A stretch of DNA of 64,000 nt from Streptomyces sp. PKU-EA00015 (lineage in GTDB: Bacteria; Actinomycetota; Actinomycetes; Streptomycetales; Streptomycetaceae), in contig NZ_JABZEE010000010.1 in assembly GCF_013387495.1 (NCBI RefSeq), positions 124,001 through 188,000 of the forward strand, given 5' to 3'. A program made the position numbers and the translations under genes. Under the pieces are notes generated by a model. The model was not told the origin of the DNA, searched no databases, and saw only the letters and a list, made by a program, of their open reading frames with translations. Positions within the stretch are counted from its first letter, which is position 1; every line of letters starts with the position of its first letter. This document shows, piece by piece, positions 1 through 7,360 of the stretch.

Positions 1-387
1 GACTACGCGCGGTCCCTGAAGAAGTCGGTCACCCTGACTTACCGGGTCGCGGCCCACCTGGGCAACGACCCGCATCCGCACCCGCTTTCACCCGAGGACG
101 CGGCGCCACTCCTCGCCGCGGCGAGCGACGCACGCGACCCGTCGGGCGAGGCGCTGTTGATGCTCGGCTCCCGTGACGTGGTGCAGAAGGCGCGCGAATG
201 GGTCGTCGTGGTGCTGGAGATGGAGAGCTTCCTGCGCGAGGGCCGGCGCGCGCCGGACGCCTGGTCGGCCCTGCTGGCGAAGCAGCGCGCGGCTCGGGAG
301 ACGTACTACGCCGCCGTACGGGACGACTTGGAGCTCTCACCGGGCCACTCCGGTCGCTGGGAGCTGCCGCCGGGGCGCGACGCGTAG
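1..387 (+). CDS. hypothetical protein, 5' end cut by the window edge
   Basis: An open frame runs from the first base to TAG at 385-387, giving the last 128 residues of a protein that begins outside the window. The visible part is mostly helical and charged, with a hydrophobic VVVVLEME stretch too short for a convincing membrane span, and ends in a Pro/Gly-rich tail. No catalytic motif or named domain is recognised. Codon use is typical for Streptomyces. A strong hairpin follows about 95 bases downstream, so this is probably the last gene of its transcription unit. Confidence 0.6.
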   Translation, partial: DYARSLKKSVTLTYRVAAHLGNDPHPHPLSPEDAAPLLAAASDARDPSGEALLMLGSRDVVQKAREWVVVVLEMESFLREGRRAPDAWSALLAKQRAARETYYAAVRDDLELSPGHSGRWELPPGRDA

Positions 388-480
388 CAACGGCCCCCTC
401 CGCGCGTGTCCGGACAGGGAATCGCGCAGGTCGGGCGAAGAAGGCCGACCGAGGCTCGCGTACAGCCGCGTACAAGAAGG

Positions 481-514
481 CGCCCCGTCACCGGAACACT
501 CCGGTGACGGGGCG
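481..514. terminator. bidirectional terminator hairpin
   Basis: A perfect 14-base inverted repeat (481-494 and 501-514) flanks a 6-base loop, AACACT. It lies between two convergent genes (stops at 387 on plus and 532 on minus), so it probably ends transcription from both sides. No long U-run follows, which is normal for Streptomyces hairpins. Confidence 0.8.
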
Positions 515-531
515 TCGTCCTTCTCGGGCAC

Positions 532-738
532 TCAGTCGCGCGTGGCGAACTCCACGAAGGCCGCCCAGCCCTCTGCGGCCACCCGCAGCGTTGGTCCCGC
601 CGTGACCTTCGAGTCGCGGACATGGATGGTGCCGGGACAGGCCGCGACCTCCACGCACTCGCCGCCCGACCCGGTGCTGTAGCTGCTCTTGAACCAGGCT
701 GCTTCGGGCACAGCCTGTGCGGGCTCTTCGACGTTCAT
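532..738 (-). CDS. DUF397 domain protein
   Basis: A 68-residue protein with the DUF397 signature: WFKSSYS near residue 15, a GGECVEVA segment, then VRDSK and a C-terminal W-x-x-FVEFAT segment. DUF397 proteins in Streptomyces are small partners of XRE regulators, and several affect development or antibiotic production. The ATG start overlaps the stop of the upstream XRE gene by 4 bases, so the two are translationally coupled. The family is known; the target here is not. The pair faces an anti-sigma-type ATPase gene, which is the usual arrangement. Confidence 0.9.
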   Translation of the reverse strand: MNVEEPAQAVPEAAWFKSSYSTGSGGECVEVAACPGTIHVRDSKVTAGPTLRVAAEGWAAFVEFATRD

Positions 739-1577
739 GCCTCTCCCAGCAACTTCTCGACGAGTTCCAGCGATTCGCGCGGAGTGAGCGCCTGCGCCCG
801 GAGGATCCCGTACTGCTCCTCGAGATCCCGGACCGACGTCCGATCCGTGTAGAGGCGGCTGTCCTTGTACGCCTCCACATACGCGATCCTCTGCCCTTCT
901 TTCGTCTCGATCAAGGTGAAGGGACCTTCCAGCCCAGCATGCTCCTCCTGCGCGATCGGCATCACCTGGACTTCGACGTTACGGCGATGCCCATGCAGCA
1001 GGATCTGCTCCAGCTGCCCCCTCATCGCAGCGCGTCCTCCATGAAGACGGCGTAACAGGAATTCCTCGATGACGAAGCTGATCGTGCGCAGTGGGGTGCG
1101 GGAGAAGATCTCCTGGCGGTCGAGTCTTGCTGCGACTCGCTGAGTAATGGTCTCTTCGCTCAGAAGCGGACGCCACATCCTGAACACCGCCCGCGCGTAC
1201 TCCTCCGTCTGCAAGAGTCCGGGGACGGCCTTCGTCGCGTACACGTGGAGGGCCACCGCCTGCGCCTCCAACCGCGCCGCGTCCCGGAAGAACGCCGGGT
1301 ACTGCGCCCGCGCGACCTCCTCCTTGCTCGCCTTCAGTAACCCGCCCGCGTCCAGCAGCTCGTCCGCCTTGTCGATGAACTTCGGCGGCGGAATGCGACG
1401 CCCCTGCTCGAACGACGCGATCGTCGACGCCGAGTACCCCGTCATCGACCCGAACTCGGCCCGCTCCAGACCCGCCCGGATCCGGCAGAGCTTCAACTGC
1501 TGCCCGAAGACGTGCAGGATCCCCGACCCCGCCTCGTGCTCGTATCCGTGCTCCGGCTGCTCCTGCTGATCGTCCAC
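735..1577 (-). CDS. XRE-family regulator with DUF5753 domain
   Basis: A 280-residue protein from a GTG start at 1577, chosen because GGGAAGG lies just upstream and family members begin close to the helix-turn-helix. The N-terminal HTH is visible (residues ~20-75: LKLCRIRAGLERAEFG, then YSASTIASFEQGRR). The DUF5753 region follows (~95-275), including FRDAARLEAQA and LQTEEYARAV segments. It forms an operon with the downstream DUF397 gene. Two leucines, residues 80 and 175, are encoded by TTA (1338-1340 and 1053-1055), so translation should depend on the bldA tRNA and be limited to late growth. An in-frame GTG about 100 bases upstream is a less likely start. Confidence 0.88.
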   Translation of the reverse strand: MDDQQEQPEHGYEHEAGSGILHVFGQQLKLCRIRAGLERAEFGSMTGYSASTIASFEQGRRIPPPKFIDKADELLDAGGLLKASKEEVARAQYPAFFRDAARLEAQAVALHVYATKAVPGLLQTEEYARAVFRMWRPLLSEETITQRVAARLDRQEIFSRTPLRTISFVIEEFLLRRLHGGRAAMRGQLEQILLHGHRRNVEVQVMPIAQEEHAGLEGPFTLIETKEGQRIAYVEAYKDSRLYTDRTSVRDLEEQYGILRAQALTPRESLELVEKLLGEA

Positions 1578-1778
1578 GACCCCGTACCTTCCCGTCCCCG
1601 TACCGTCCGCCCGCACACAACGCCACTCCGCACACCGCTCCCCGTGCCCAACTCCCCACGCCCCGCCCACGGTCACGCTCTACGCCGCGTACAGCACCGC
1701 CCGCCCCCGCGTACACCCCGCACCCGTCATCGCGTCCCTCCTGGTCAACGGTATGCACGGGCCGCGAGCGTTTCCCCC

Positions 1779-2294
1779 ATGAACGGAGCGATTACCCCTC
1801 ACGTGGCACCGGCCCAACCACCTGCCCACGCCCGCGAGTTCTCGATGCAGTTCACGTCCACCCCGCGTGGCGCGCGCCTTGCCCGCCGACTGGTGTCGCA
1901 CCGGCTGGACGAGTGGGGCTACCCGTACGGCTCGACGCCCAACGAGACGATCACCCTCATCGCCGCCGAGCTGACCGCGAACGCTGTCCGCCACGGCCAT
2001 GTCCCCGGACGGGACTTCCACCTCCGCCTCACCGCGAGCCCGAGCCCGACCCCGGCTCCCGCCCCGACCGCCACCCTCCGGATCGAGGTCGCCGACACCC
2101 GTACCGAGCGCCGCCCCGCACACGAGGTCGCCGACACTCCGCCGCCCCTCCACGAGGAGTCCGGCCGCGGTCTGTACCTCGTCGCCCGACTCGCCGACCG
2201 CTGGGGTGTGGCACCCCGGGTTGCCGCCCCGGGTAAGCAGGTCTGGGCGGAGCTGCACCTGCCGTCCGTCGGCCCCGGCGCCGGGCCTGCTTGA
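1779..2294 (+). CDS. ATP-binding protein, anti-sigma-factor-type kinase (RsbW/SpoIIAB-like)
   Basis: A 171-residue GHKL-fold ATPase. The N-box is clear (LIAAELTANAVRHG, about residues 55-68), followed by an IEVADT G1-type motif and an ESGRGLYLVARLADRWG G2-type motif near residues 128-145. The family includes anti-sigma kinases and stand-alone Streptomyces ATPases placed beside XRE-DUF397 pairs. The gene is divergent from that pair, with about 200 bases between starts, which suggests shared control. The Pro-rich linker near residues 85-100 is a low-complexity insertion. The ATG at 1779 is taken as the start; no better upstream start was seen. Confidence 0.85.
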   Translation: MNGAITPHVAPAQPPAHAREFSMQFTSTPRGARLARRLVSHRLDEWGYPYGSTPNETITLIAAELTANAVRHGHVPGRDFHLRLTASPSPTPAPAPTATLRIEVADTRTERRPAHEVADTPPPLHEESGRGLYLVARLADRWGVAPRVAAPGKQVWAELHLPSVGPGAGPA

Positions 2295-2343
2295 GCGCCC
2301 CGCATACCCACTCGGACTGCAGCGGGACGCCGCCCCGCCACCC

Positions 2344-2374
2344 CGTTGCGATTTTCGCAACGATTCAGTACGGT
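2344..2374 (+). promoter_or_regulatory. leaderless promoter overlapped by an 8-bp inverted-repeat operator
   Basis: CGTTGCGA (2344-2351) and TCGCAACG (2355-2362) form a perfect inverted repeat with a 3-base spacer. The left arm contains the candidate -35 TTGCGA (2346-2351). After exactly 17 bases comes a candidate -10, TACGGT (2369-2374). The ATG of the next gene lies 6 bases after the -10, so transcription should start at or next to that A: a leaderless mRNA. A DNA-bound XRE protein here would block the polymerase, giving autoregulation. Confidence 0.65.
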
Positions 2375-2380
2375 AAATGA

Positions 2381-3565
2381 ATGGACGAGACTGTGAGCGA
2401 CCGCGTACGCAGGGTCATGGAAGCAGCCTCCGTGAGTCAGGCTGCCTTCGCCGAGAGAGTGCGGCTCACGCCCGACAAACTCTCGAAGAGCCTGACCGGT
2501 GTCCGGCGCTTCACCTCGCTCGATCTCGCCCTGATCGCCGAGGCAGGCGACACCACGGTCGACTGGCTGCTCACCGGGCGTGCCCCGTCCCAGCCGTCGT
2601 TCGCCGCGCGGACCACTGACGAGAGCGTGCCCGAGCGGGACAAGGTGGACCAGGTCGCCCAGCGGTACACCGCCGCGTACGAGGTGCTGGAGCTTCTCGG
2701 CCGGCTCCCGAAGCTGCCGGCCCTGCCGGACGTCCGAACGGAACTGGCACTGCACATCGACCAGGGGAGGCAGCTCGCCGAGGACGCGGCCCGGGGCCTC
2801 GCGGCCACGGGGGAGTGGGCGACGGGACGCGAGACCGACGCGCTGATCGCGGCATGTGCCAAGGCGTACGGGGTGGACGTCGCGATCACGGCGTTGCCCG
2901 ACGGGGTGAACGGAGTGACCTGGCAGACCGACACCTTTCGGCTCGTCCTCGTGAGTCCGAGCAGCGTCTGGACGCGGCAGCGCTTCACCCTCGCGCACGA
3001 ACTCGGACATATCCTCGCCAGGGATGCGCAGGACCCGATGGTCGAGAAGCGGATCCGACCGGGCAGGGTGAAGGACCTCACGGAGGTCCGAGCGAACGCG
3101 TTCGCGTCGCATCTGCTGATGCCGGCTCCCGAAGTCGAGAAGCGATTCACACAGGTTGTCGCCGCCGACGGGCCGCTCGGCAGAGACGCCTTCGCGCGCC
3201 TCGTGGTCGAGTTCAAGGTGTCACCGAGCGCACTGGCCGTGCGGCTGGGGCAACTGGGGCTGATCGACAAGGACGTTCGGGACCGGCTCCGGGTCCTCAC
3301 CGCGGAGACGTGCCACCTGATGGCGGGAGCTGCCGCCGAGTTCCAGCGGCAGCTGGCCTGGGCGGAGGCCCGGCAGTTCCCCGCCCGCATCGCGGATCAG
3401 CTCTTCAGCGGTTACACGGCCGGAGAGACCACGCTGCGGCCGCTGGCGTCGCTCCTCGGCGTGGAGGTGGACTGGCTGCACGACGTACTCGAGCCGGAAC
3501 GCAAGGGCGCGGCCGATGCTCAGGCATCCGACCTCGACGCGAAGGACCCGGTCTTCACTCCATGA
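2381..3565 (+). CDS. XRE-type HTH protein with ImmA/IrrE metallopeptidase domain (probable antitoxin/regulator)
   Basis: A 394-residue protein. Residues ~5-65 form an XRE helix-turn-helix (QAAFAERVRLTPDKLSKSLTG...). A zinc-peptidase ImmA/IrrE domain follows, with HELGH at residues 206-210 and a downstream EVRANAFASHLLMP segment that normally supplies the third metal ligand and helix. ImmA-type proteases cleave partner repressors in phage and mobile-element switches; XRE-ImmA fusions (COG2856) also act as antitoxin-like regulators. The gene has a leaderless promoter with an operator, and its stop overlaps the following PIN gene by 4 bases. The bicistron therefore looks like a self-regulated toxin-antitoxin or stress module. 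Whether the protease is active and what it cuts cannot be seen. Confidence 0.88.
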   Translation: MDETVSDRVRRVMEAASVSQAAFAERVRLTPDKLSKSLTGVRRFTSLDLALIAEAGDTTVDWLLTGRAPSQPSFAARTTDESVPERDKVDQVAQRYTAAYEVLELLGRLPKLPALPDVRTELALHIDQGRQLAEDAARGLAATGEWATGRETDALIAACAKAYGVDVAITALPDGVNGVTWQTDTFRLVLVSPSSVWTRQRFTLAHELGHILARDAQDPMVEKRIRPGRVKDLTEVRANAFASHLLMPAPEVEKRFTQVVAADGPLGRDAFARLVVEFKVSPSALAVRLGQLGLIDKDVRDRLRVLTAETCHLMAGAAAEFQRQLAWAEARQFPARIADQLFSGYTAGETTLRPLASLLGVEVDWLHDVLEPERKGAADAQASDLDAKDPVFTP

Positions 3566-4104
3566 GGCTCTGCTGGTTCCCGGACAACACGGTCCTGTGC
3601 AATTTCGCTGCCGTCGATCGTCTCCCGCTGCTGGAAGCGGTGCTCGACGGACGAGGCCGTTGGACGCAGGCCGTGGCCTACGAAGCCGAGCAGTCGAGCA
3701 GGCATCATCCGCCACTGCGTGGGATATCGGAGGGCGGGTGGCTCAGGGACCCCATCGAGATCACGGACTCCCGTGAGCTGACCGAGGTGGAGCGGGTCCG
3801 CAGAGCAGTGTTCGGTGGTGTGGCGTCGCAGCCGCTGAAGCACCTCGGTGAGGCGGAGACGTGCGTACTGATCACCATGCGCGCCGAGTTACGAGACTCG
3901 GTGTGGATCACCGATGACCGATCCGCCGGCACCTACGCCCGTCGCAGAGGCATCACGACCAAGGAGACGTACGACCTCGTGAACGAGGCCGTGGTCGGTG
4001 GGCTGATCGCTCCCGGCGATGGTCACGGCGTGCTGGGGGCGATGGTGACCGCTGGCCGTCATCTGCATCGTGTATCCCGGCGCCCTTCGGACCTCCAACA
4101 GTAG
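3562..4104 (+). CDS. PIN-domain ribonuclease-like protein (candidate toxin)
   Basis: A 180-residue protein starting in an ATGA overlap with the XRE-ImmA/IrrE gene. PIN-type acidic positions are visible: Asp8 in FPDNTVL, Glu97/Glu99 in LGEAE, and Asp118/Asp119 in WITDDRSA, followed by YARRRGI. PIN proteins are metal-dependent RNases and are commonly toxins. Leu110 is a TTA codon (3889-3891), which makes full translation dependent on bldA; the upstream partner appears to have none. Translational coupling and the operator upstream support a two-gene module. It could instead be a non-toxic effector regulated by the ImmA-type protease. Confidence 0.72.
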   Translation: MRLCWFPDNTVLCNFAAVDRLPLLEAVLDGRGRWTQAVAYEAEQSSRHHPPLRGISEGGWLRDPIEITDSRELTEVERVRRAVFGGVASQPLKHLGEAETCVLITMRAELRDSVWITDDRSAGTYARRRGITTKETYDLVNEAVVGGLIAPGDGHGVLGAMVTAGRHLHRVSRRPSDLQQ

Positions 4105-4258
4105 GGCGTCATCAGGGCCCTGACGCAAAGGCCGGTGTCGTCCGCCGGGCCCGACGCGATGACCGTTTCGTACGCCTCCCCCGAGCACCGAGCTCGACCG
4201 TCAGGTTGGATAGGCCTCGTGGCGATCCATGTTCTTTCAGCTGACCAGGAGGGGAACT

Positions 4259-4726
4259 GTGGCCGAGTTGCTGCGGCAGGAACAGCTGGATGTCGAAGTC
4301 GCTTTCCGAGGGTTCGGCTTCCAGGAGTCCGATGACAGCGCGGTGCCTGCGCCGTTCGGGGACGACTACGAATGGGGGGTGTTCCTGAATCAGCATGTGC
4401 GCCGGTTCGATCTCTTCAGCGCAGGTCACACCCACACGGCCGCGGTGACGGTTCGCATCTGGGACGGCGAGCCGGAGGCGGAGAAGGCCGACTGGGACGA
4501 TCAGGGAGAGGTTGACTTCGAGTCGACCACCGGCGATGTCGCAGTGTGGACGACGACTCTCGGTCGCTCGCAGCAGTTGATCCGCCTGGGTTCGGCGGGC
4601 ATCTGGCGGGTCCGAGTCGGGTGTACCGGCCGTGCCGAGGTCGAGAGAGTGACACGCACGGAGGGCGGCGCGTACGGGGTGGAGCGGTACGTGATGGATT
4701 TCTGGCCCAAGGCACTCGAGCACTGA
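4259..4726 (+). CDS. hypothetical protein
   Basis: A 155-residue protein from GTG at 4259, placed there by AGGAGGGG six bases upstream; an in-frame ATG 30 bases earlier has no such site. The protein is soluble and acidic, rich in beta-strand patterns and aromatics (for example DDYEWGVFLNQHVRRFDLF and WRVRVGCTGRAEV), ending in YVMDFWPKALEH. No family is recognised with confidence. It follows the PIN module by about 150 bases on the same strand but has its own ribosome-binding site, so it may be a separate unit. Size and composition would suit a small immunity or cargo protein, but that is only a guess. Confidence 0.6.
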   Translation: MAELLRQEQLDVEVAFRGFGFQESDDSAVPAPFGDDYEWGVFLNQHVRRFDLFSAGHTHTAAVTVRIWDGEPEAEKADWDDQGEVDFESTTGDVAVWTTTLGRSQQLIRLGSAGIWRVRVGCTGRAEVERVTRTEGGAYGVERYVMDFWPKALEH

Positions 4727-4774
4727 AGCGCCGGCTGCAGTTCACGGGCTACAGCAGGCTGCGCCCCGTTCGTT

Positions 4775-5111
4775 TCAAGGACCCAGCGGCAGACAGCCGA
4801 TGCCCCGCCACAGTACCCATGTGTCCGGCAGCGGCGAACGGGCCTGGTCGTCGTCCGGCGCCCAGGCGTGGACCGGTCCTGCGCCGGTCGCGTCGAAAGG
4901 CCGCCAGCCGGGATCGCCGGACCGGGCGAACGCCGCCCAGGCCGCGACCACGCGCCGTGACAGACGGTGATCCGCAGGGGAAGGCGGGCCGCCGATGAGG
5001 AACTCGACGGCGGGCAGGGCGGGATTGCCGACGCGAAAGGCATGTCGGCACAGTGCCAGGCCTTCACGCCCTGGGGACCGGTGCGCCGCCGGTCGAAGCG
5101 GGACATTGCCG
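4775..5111 (-). pseudogene. 3' fragment of a type-B carboxylesterase, frameshifted
   Basis: Read on minus, the DNA encodes the end of a carboxylesterase/para-nitrobenzyl-esterase-like protein: SRFD...GVKAWHCADMPFA in one frame, then NPALPAVEFLIGG, RRVVAAWAAFARSGDPGWRPFD and a terminal LPDTWVLWRG segment in another. The HCADMPF and WAAFARSGDP segments are typical of the esterase C-terminus. A frameshift lies near 5040 and the N-terminal two thirds are absent. The fragment abuts a dnaN fragment without a gap, so this is a deletion scar. Confidence 0.6.
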
Positions 5112-5231
5112 TCCCTCCGCCGCGTCCAGCATCAAGCCGCCCAGCACAGGAACAGGCGAACGTGCGGGCAACGACCTGGCCGCCCAGGCCACGGCCTCGG
5201 CGAGAGCGCCTCGCTCGATCCGGAACTCCAT
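5112..5231 (-). pseudogene. N-terminal fragment of a DNA polymerase III beta-clamp (dnaN) paralogue
   Basis: From ATG at 5231 the frame gives MEFRIERGALAEAVAWAARS then LPARSPVPVLGGLMLDAAEG, closely matching the first 40 residues of actinobacterial DnaN. Similarity stops abruptly and the frame runs into the esterase remnant. A functional clamp has about 375 residues, so only a tenth remains. Streptomyces can carry extra dnaN-like genes besides the essential copy; this is probably what is left of one. Confidence 0.6.
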
Positions 5232-5432
5232 CCGTACATCCCCCATCGCGTCGCACCAGTTGGTCCGCGCACGCTATATGTCGCCGCTGACAACGCTCGG
5301 TCCGTCCCGGTACACCTCGTACAGGGCGAGGGAGTGGCTTCATCGAGCAGTAGTGACGTCACTGTCGACGGGCTTGGGAGGCACCCCGTTCGACGGTGGG
5401 GTGGTGTTGTTCAGTCAGGGAGGCACCGGATC

Positions 5433-5489
5433 TCAGGGATCGAGCACGGCGGCGACGGCCTCGATCTCGATGACCTTTAGGGTCAGGGC
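5433..5489 (-). pseudogene. possible C-terminal scrap of a RidA/YjgF-family protein
   Basis: The minus strand ends an open frame with LKVIEIEAVAAVLDP and a stop at 5433-5435. The VEIEAVA-type ending is characteristic of RidA (imine deaminase) proteins, but the frame upstream of it is the reverse strand of the next gene and shows no RidA core. The match is short, so the call is tentative; it fits with the neighbouring gene fragments. Confidence 0.28.
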
Positions 5490-6662
5490 ATGTCGATTCG
5501 GAAGCAGGCCACGCCGCCAAGGCTGATCACGGTCGGCGACGTGGTGGCCGCTCATTCGCGGGATCTTGGGGAGTGGACAGCCGCGCAGATAGTCCGGCTC
5601 GATGCCGATTCCCAGACAGCGGCCGTACTCGAGTTGGACTGGTCCGGCCCCGAGCCGTCGTCCGTGGCCGACCTCGGCGACGTCGCCCCGCTCAGGCTCA
5701 CCCACCACTCATGGAACGGGGCGCTGTCCTTCTGCAACCACGCATGGGTCCTGCCCCGCAGCCACAAGGTCGTCGGCGCGATGCCCCTGCTCCACGACAA
5801 ACCGGCGAACTGCTGGGCCTCCGGATGGCGCCTGGGCGATCAGCTCGCCCGGCAGCGGCGGTGGGAAAGCGGCGTCCACGAGGACCCGATCGCAGCCTGG
5901 AAGGCGAAGTACACCGGAGAGACGGTCAATGAATTCCTCAGCCGGCCGACAGCACCAAGACCGGAGGTCACCCACCTGACGATCACGGACATCGACTCCC
6001 TCGACTGCGCTCAGCTCGTCCAGCGCTTCCCCGGGGCGACCTGGCTCCATCTGCACGGACGCCTTGGCCTCCTCTCCGCCGCTGGCGAGCTGAACCGGCT
6101 GACCTCTCTCCAGGGGATCCGCATCGTTGACCTGTTCGGGATGACTGCAGAAGACAGTCTGCGACCTCAGTGCACGCCAGAGCTGGAATCAGTGGACCTC
6201 TACAGCATCGCTGCCGAGTACGCCTCAGCCATGCGCAGCACCTGGCGACCCGAGATCCCAGCGGGCACCTACGTGTCCGTCGTCCGGGCCCGCAAGCCCG
6301 AATGGGTCGAGGAGAACCGGAACAACCCGTTGCGCGACTGGGACGGTCGCGAACAGATCAGCACCGCCACCTTCAAGAGGGCTGTCGCCCAGTACAAGAC
6401 GACTCGGAAGGCGATCCTTCACGTGTTCGCCGAAGAGCCCGCAGACGTCCGATCGACACGCATGGAGGAGATCGGGCGTGCCTATGGTGAGGCGTTCAAC
6501 AAGCTTGACCGCCGATCGGGCTTCATCGAGACCGTTGAGCGCGAAGAGCTCTTCGCCGCCCTCGACCACATCGTGAACGAGGCCGAAGCACTCCACGGCC
6601 CTGGCCTCGAAGGCGCCCGTGACAGTCTTGTCGTCGGAGTGGAGTCCGTCCGAGACTGGTAG
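5490..6662 (+). CDS. hypothetical protein, beta-barrel-like N-terminus and leucine-rich middle
   Basis: A 390-residue soluble protein with no signal peptide or membrane span. Residues ~14-72 (VGDVVAAHSRDLGEWTAAQI ... AVLELDWSG) have the spacing of a small Tudor/KOW-like beta barrel. Residues ~160-235 alternate hydrophobics like degenerate leucine-rich repeats (VTHLTITDIDSLDCAQLVQR, WLHLHGRLGLLS, LTSLQGIRIVDLFG). The C-terminal third is helical and charged. Similar architecture-only proteins occur in Streptomyces with no assigned role. ATG at 5490 follows the RidA-like scrap directly. The surrounding accessory DNA hints at acquisition, but base composition does not stand out. Confidence 0.7.
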   Translation: MSIRKQATPPRLITVGDVVAAHSRDLGEWTAAQIVRLDADSQTAAVLELDWSGPEPSSVADLGDVAPLRLTHHSWNGALSFCNHAWVLPRSHKVVGAMPLLHDKPANCWASGWRLGDQLARQRRWESGVHEDPIAAWKAKYTGETVNEFLSRPTAPRPEVTHLTITDIDSLDCAQLVQRFPGATWLHLHGRLGLLSAAGELNRLTSLQGIRIVDLFGMTAEDSLRPQCTPELESVDLYSIAAEYASAMRSTWRPEIPAGTYVSVVRARKPEWVEENRNNPLRDWDGREQISTATFKRAVAQYKTTRKAILHVFAEEPADVRSTRMEEIGRAYGEAFNKLDRRSGFIETVEREELFAALDHIVNEAEALHGPGLEGARDSLVVGVESVRDW

Positions 6663-6736
6663 CGAGGCACCCGTCGTCCTGCCAACGCCCCGTCGGTTCC
6701 CGTTGGACCGCTCATGCTGGACCGCCTGCGCCGGCG

Positions 6737-7324
6737 CTAGTACGACGTCTCGCTCACGCTCGCCCGGTCCGAGGGCTCCGTCGTGGCCGTGATCTGCGAG
6801 CGGTGCCCGGTCGCGTCGAAGGTCACCGTCAGCGTCTCGGGCGCGCTCTGCGTCGTACTCGCGGTGAAACCCTGGTTCGGCACAGCCGATATGAGGCACA
6901 CCCCGCCGCTGCCGTAGCGCACCGTCGCCTTGCCGCCGCGCGACGAGATCGTGTGCACGCCCGAACCGCCCTCCTCGCACCAGTCGCCCGTGTCCTCCCC
7001 GGACGGCCCGGCCGGTTCCTTCGGCGGCGGCGCGGTGGTCGTCCGGGACGCGGGCGCCGGAGTCACCGGGCGCGGCTTCACCGTCGTCGGGGTGGGACTC
7101 GGCGTCGCCGTGCGGGTCGGCTTCGGCCTGGGCTTCGGCGACGGGCTCGGGCGCGCGGACGCCGAGGCGTGCGGCGCGGCCATGAAGTCCTTCGGCGCCG
7201 ACTGCGCCACCGGCGCGGTCGGGCGGGTCGAGCCCACCACGAAGTGGATCGTGATCACGACAGCCGTGACGCTGGCCGCGGTGCACGACAGCCAGATCAG
7301 CAGGTAACGCAGGAGGCGGGACAC
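6737..7324 (-). CDS. membrane-anchored Pro/Ser/Thr-rich protein
   Basis: A 195-residue protein from GTG at 7324. Residues ~5-30 (LRYLLIWLSCTAASVTAVVI...) form one N-terminal membrane helix. Residues ~50-110 are a Ser/Pro/Lys/Thr-rich wall-spanning linker, followed by a compact extracellular domain with two Cys (WCEEGG and GVCLIS) that could form a disulfide. No enzyme motif is visible. It is divergent from a two-component system, with only 36 bases between starts. It may therefore be a target or accessory sensor of that system; this is inferred from position alone. Confidence 0.75.
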   Translation of the reverse strand: MSRLLRYLLIWLSCTAASVTAVVITIHFVVGSTRPTAPVAQSAPKDFMAAPHASASARPSPSPKPRPKPTRTATPSPTPTTVKPRPVTPAPASRTTTAPPPKEPAGPSGEDTGDWCEEGGSGVHTISSRGGKATVRYGSGGVCLISAVPNQGFTASTTQSAPETLTVTFDATGHRSQITATTEPSDRASVSETSY

Positions 7325-7352
7325 GACACCATAGTGACGGACCGGCTAACGT
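7323..7352 (+). promoter_or_regulatory. candidate leaderless promoter of the response regulator
   Basis: A -10-like TAACGT (7347-7352) lies 8 bases before the ATG at 7361, with a weak -35 ACGACA at 7323-7328 (18-base spacer). No ribosome-binding site precedes the ATG, which suits a leaderless transcript. The -35 overlaps the start codon of the divergent gene, so expression of the two genes is probably linked. Confidence 0.4.
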
Positions 7353-7360
7353 GCCTGCCC

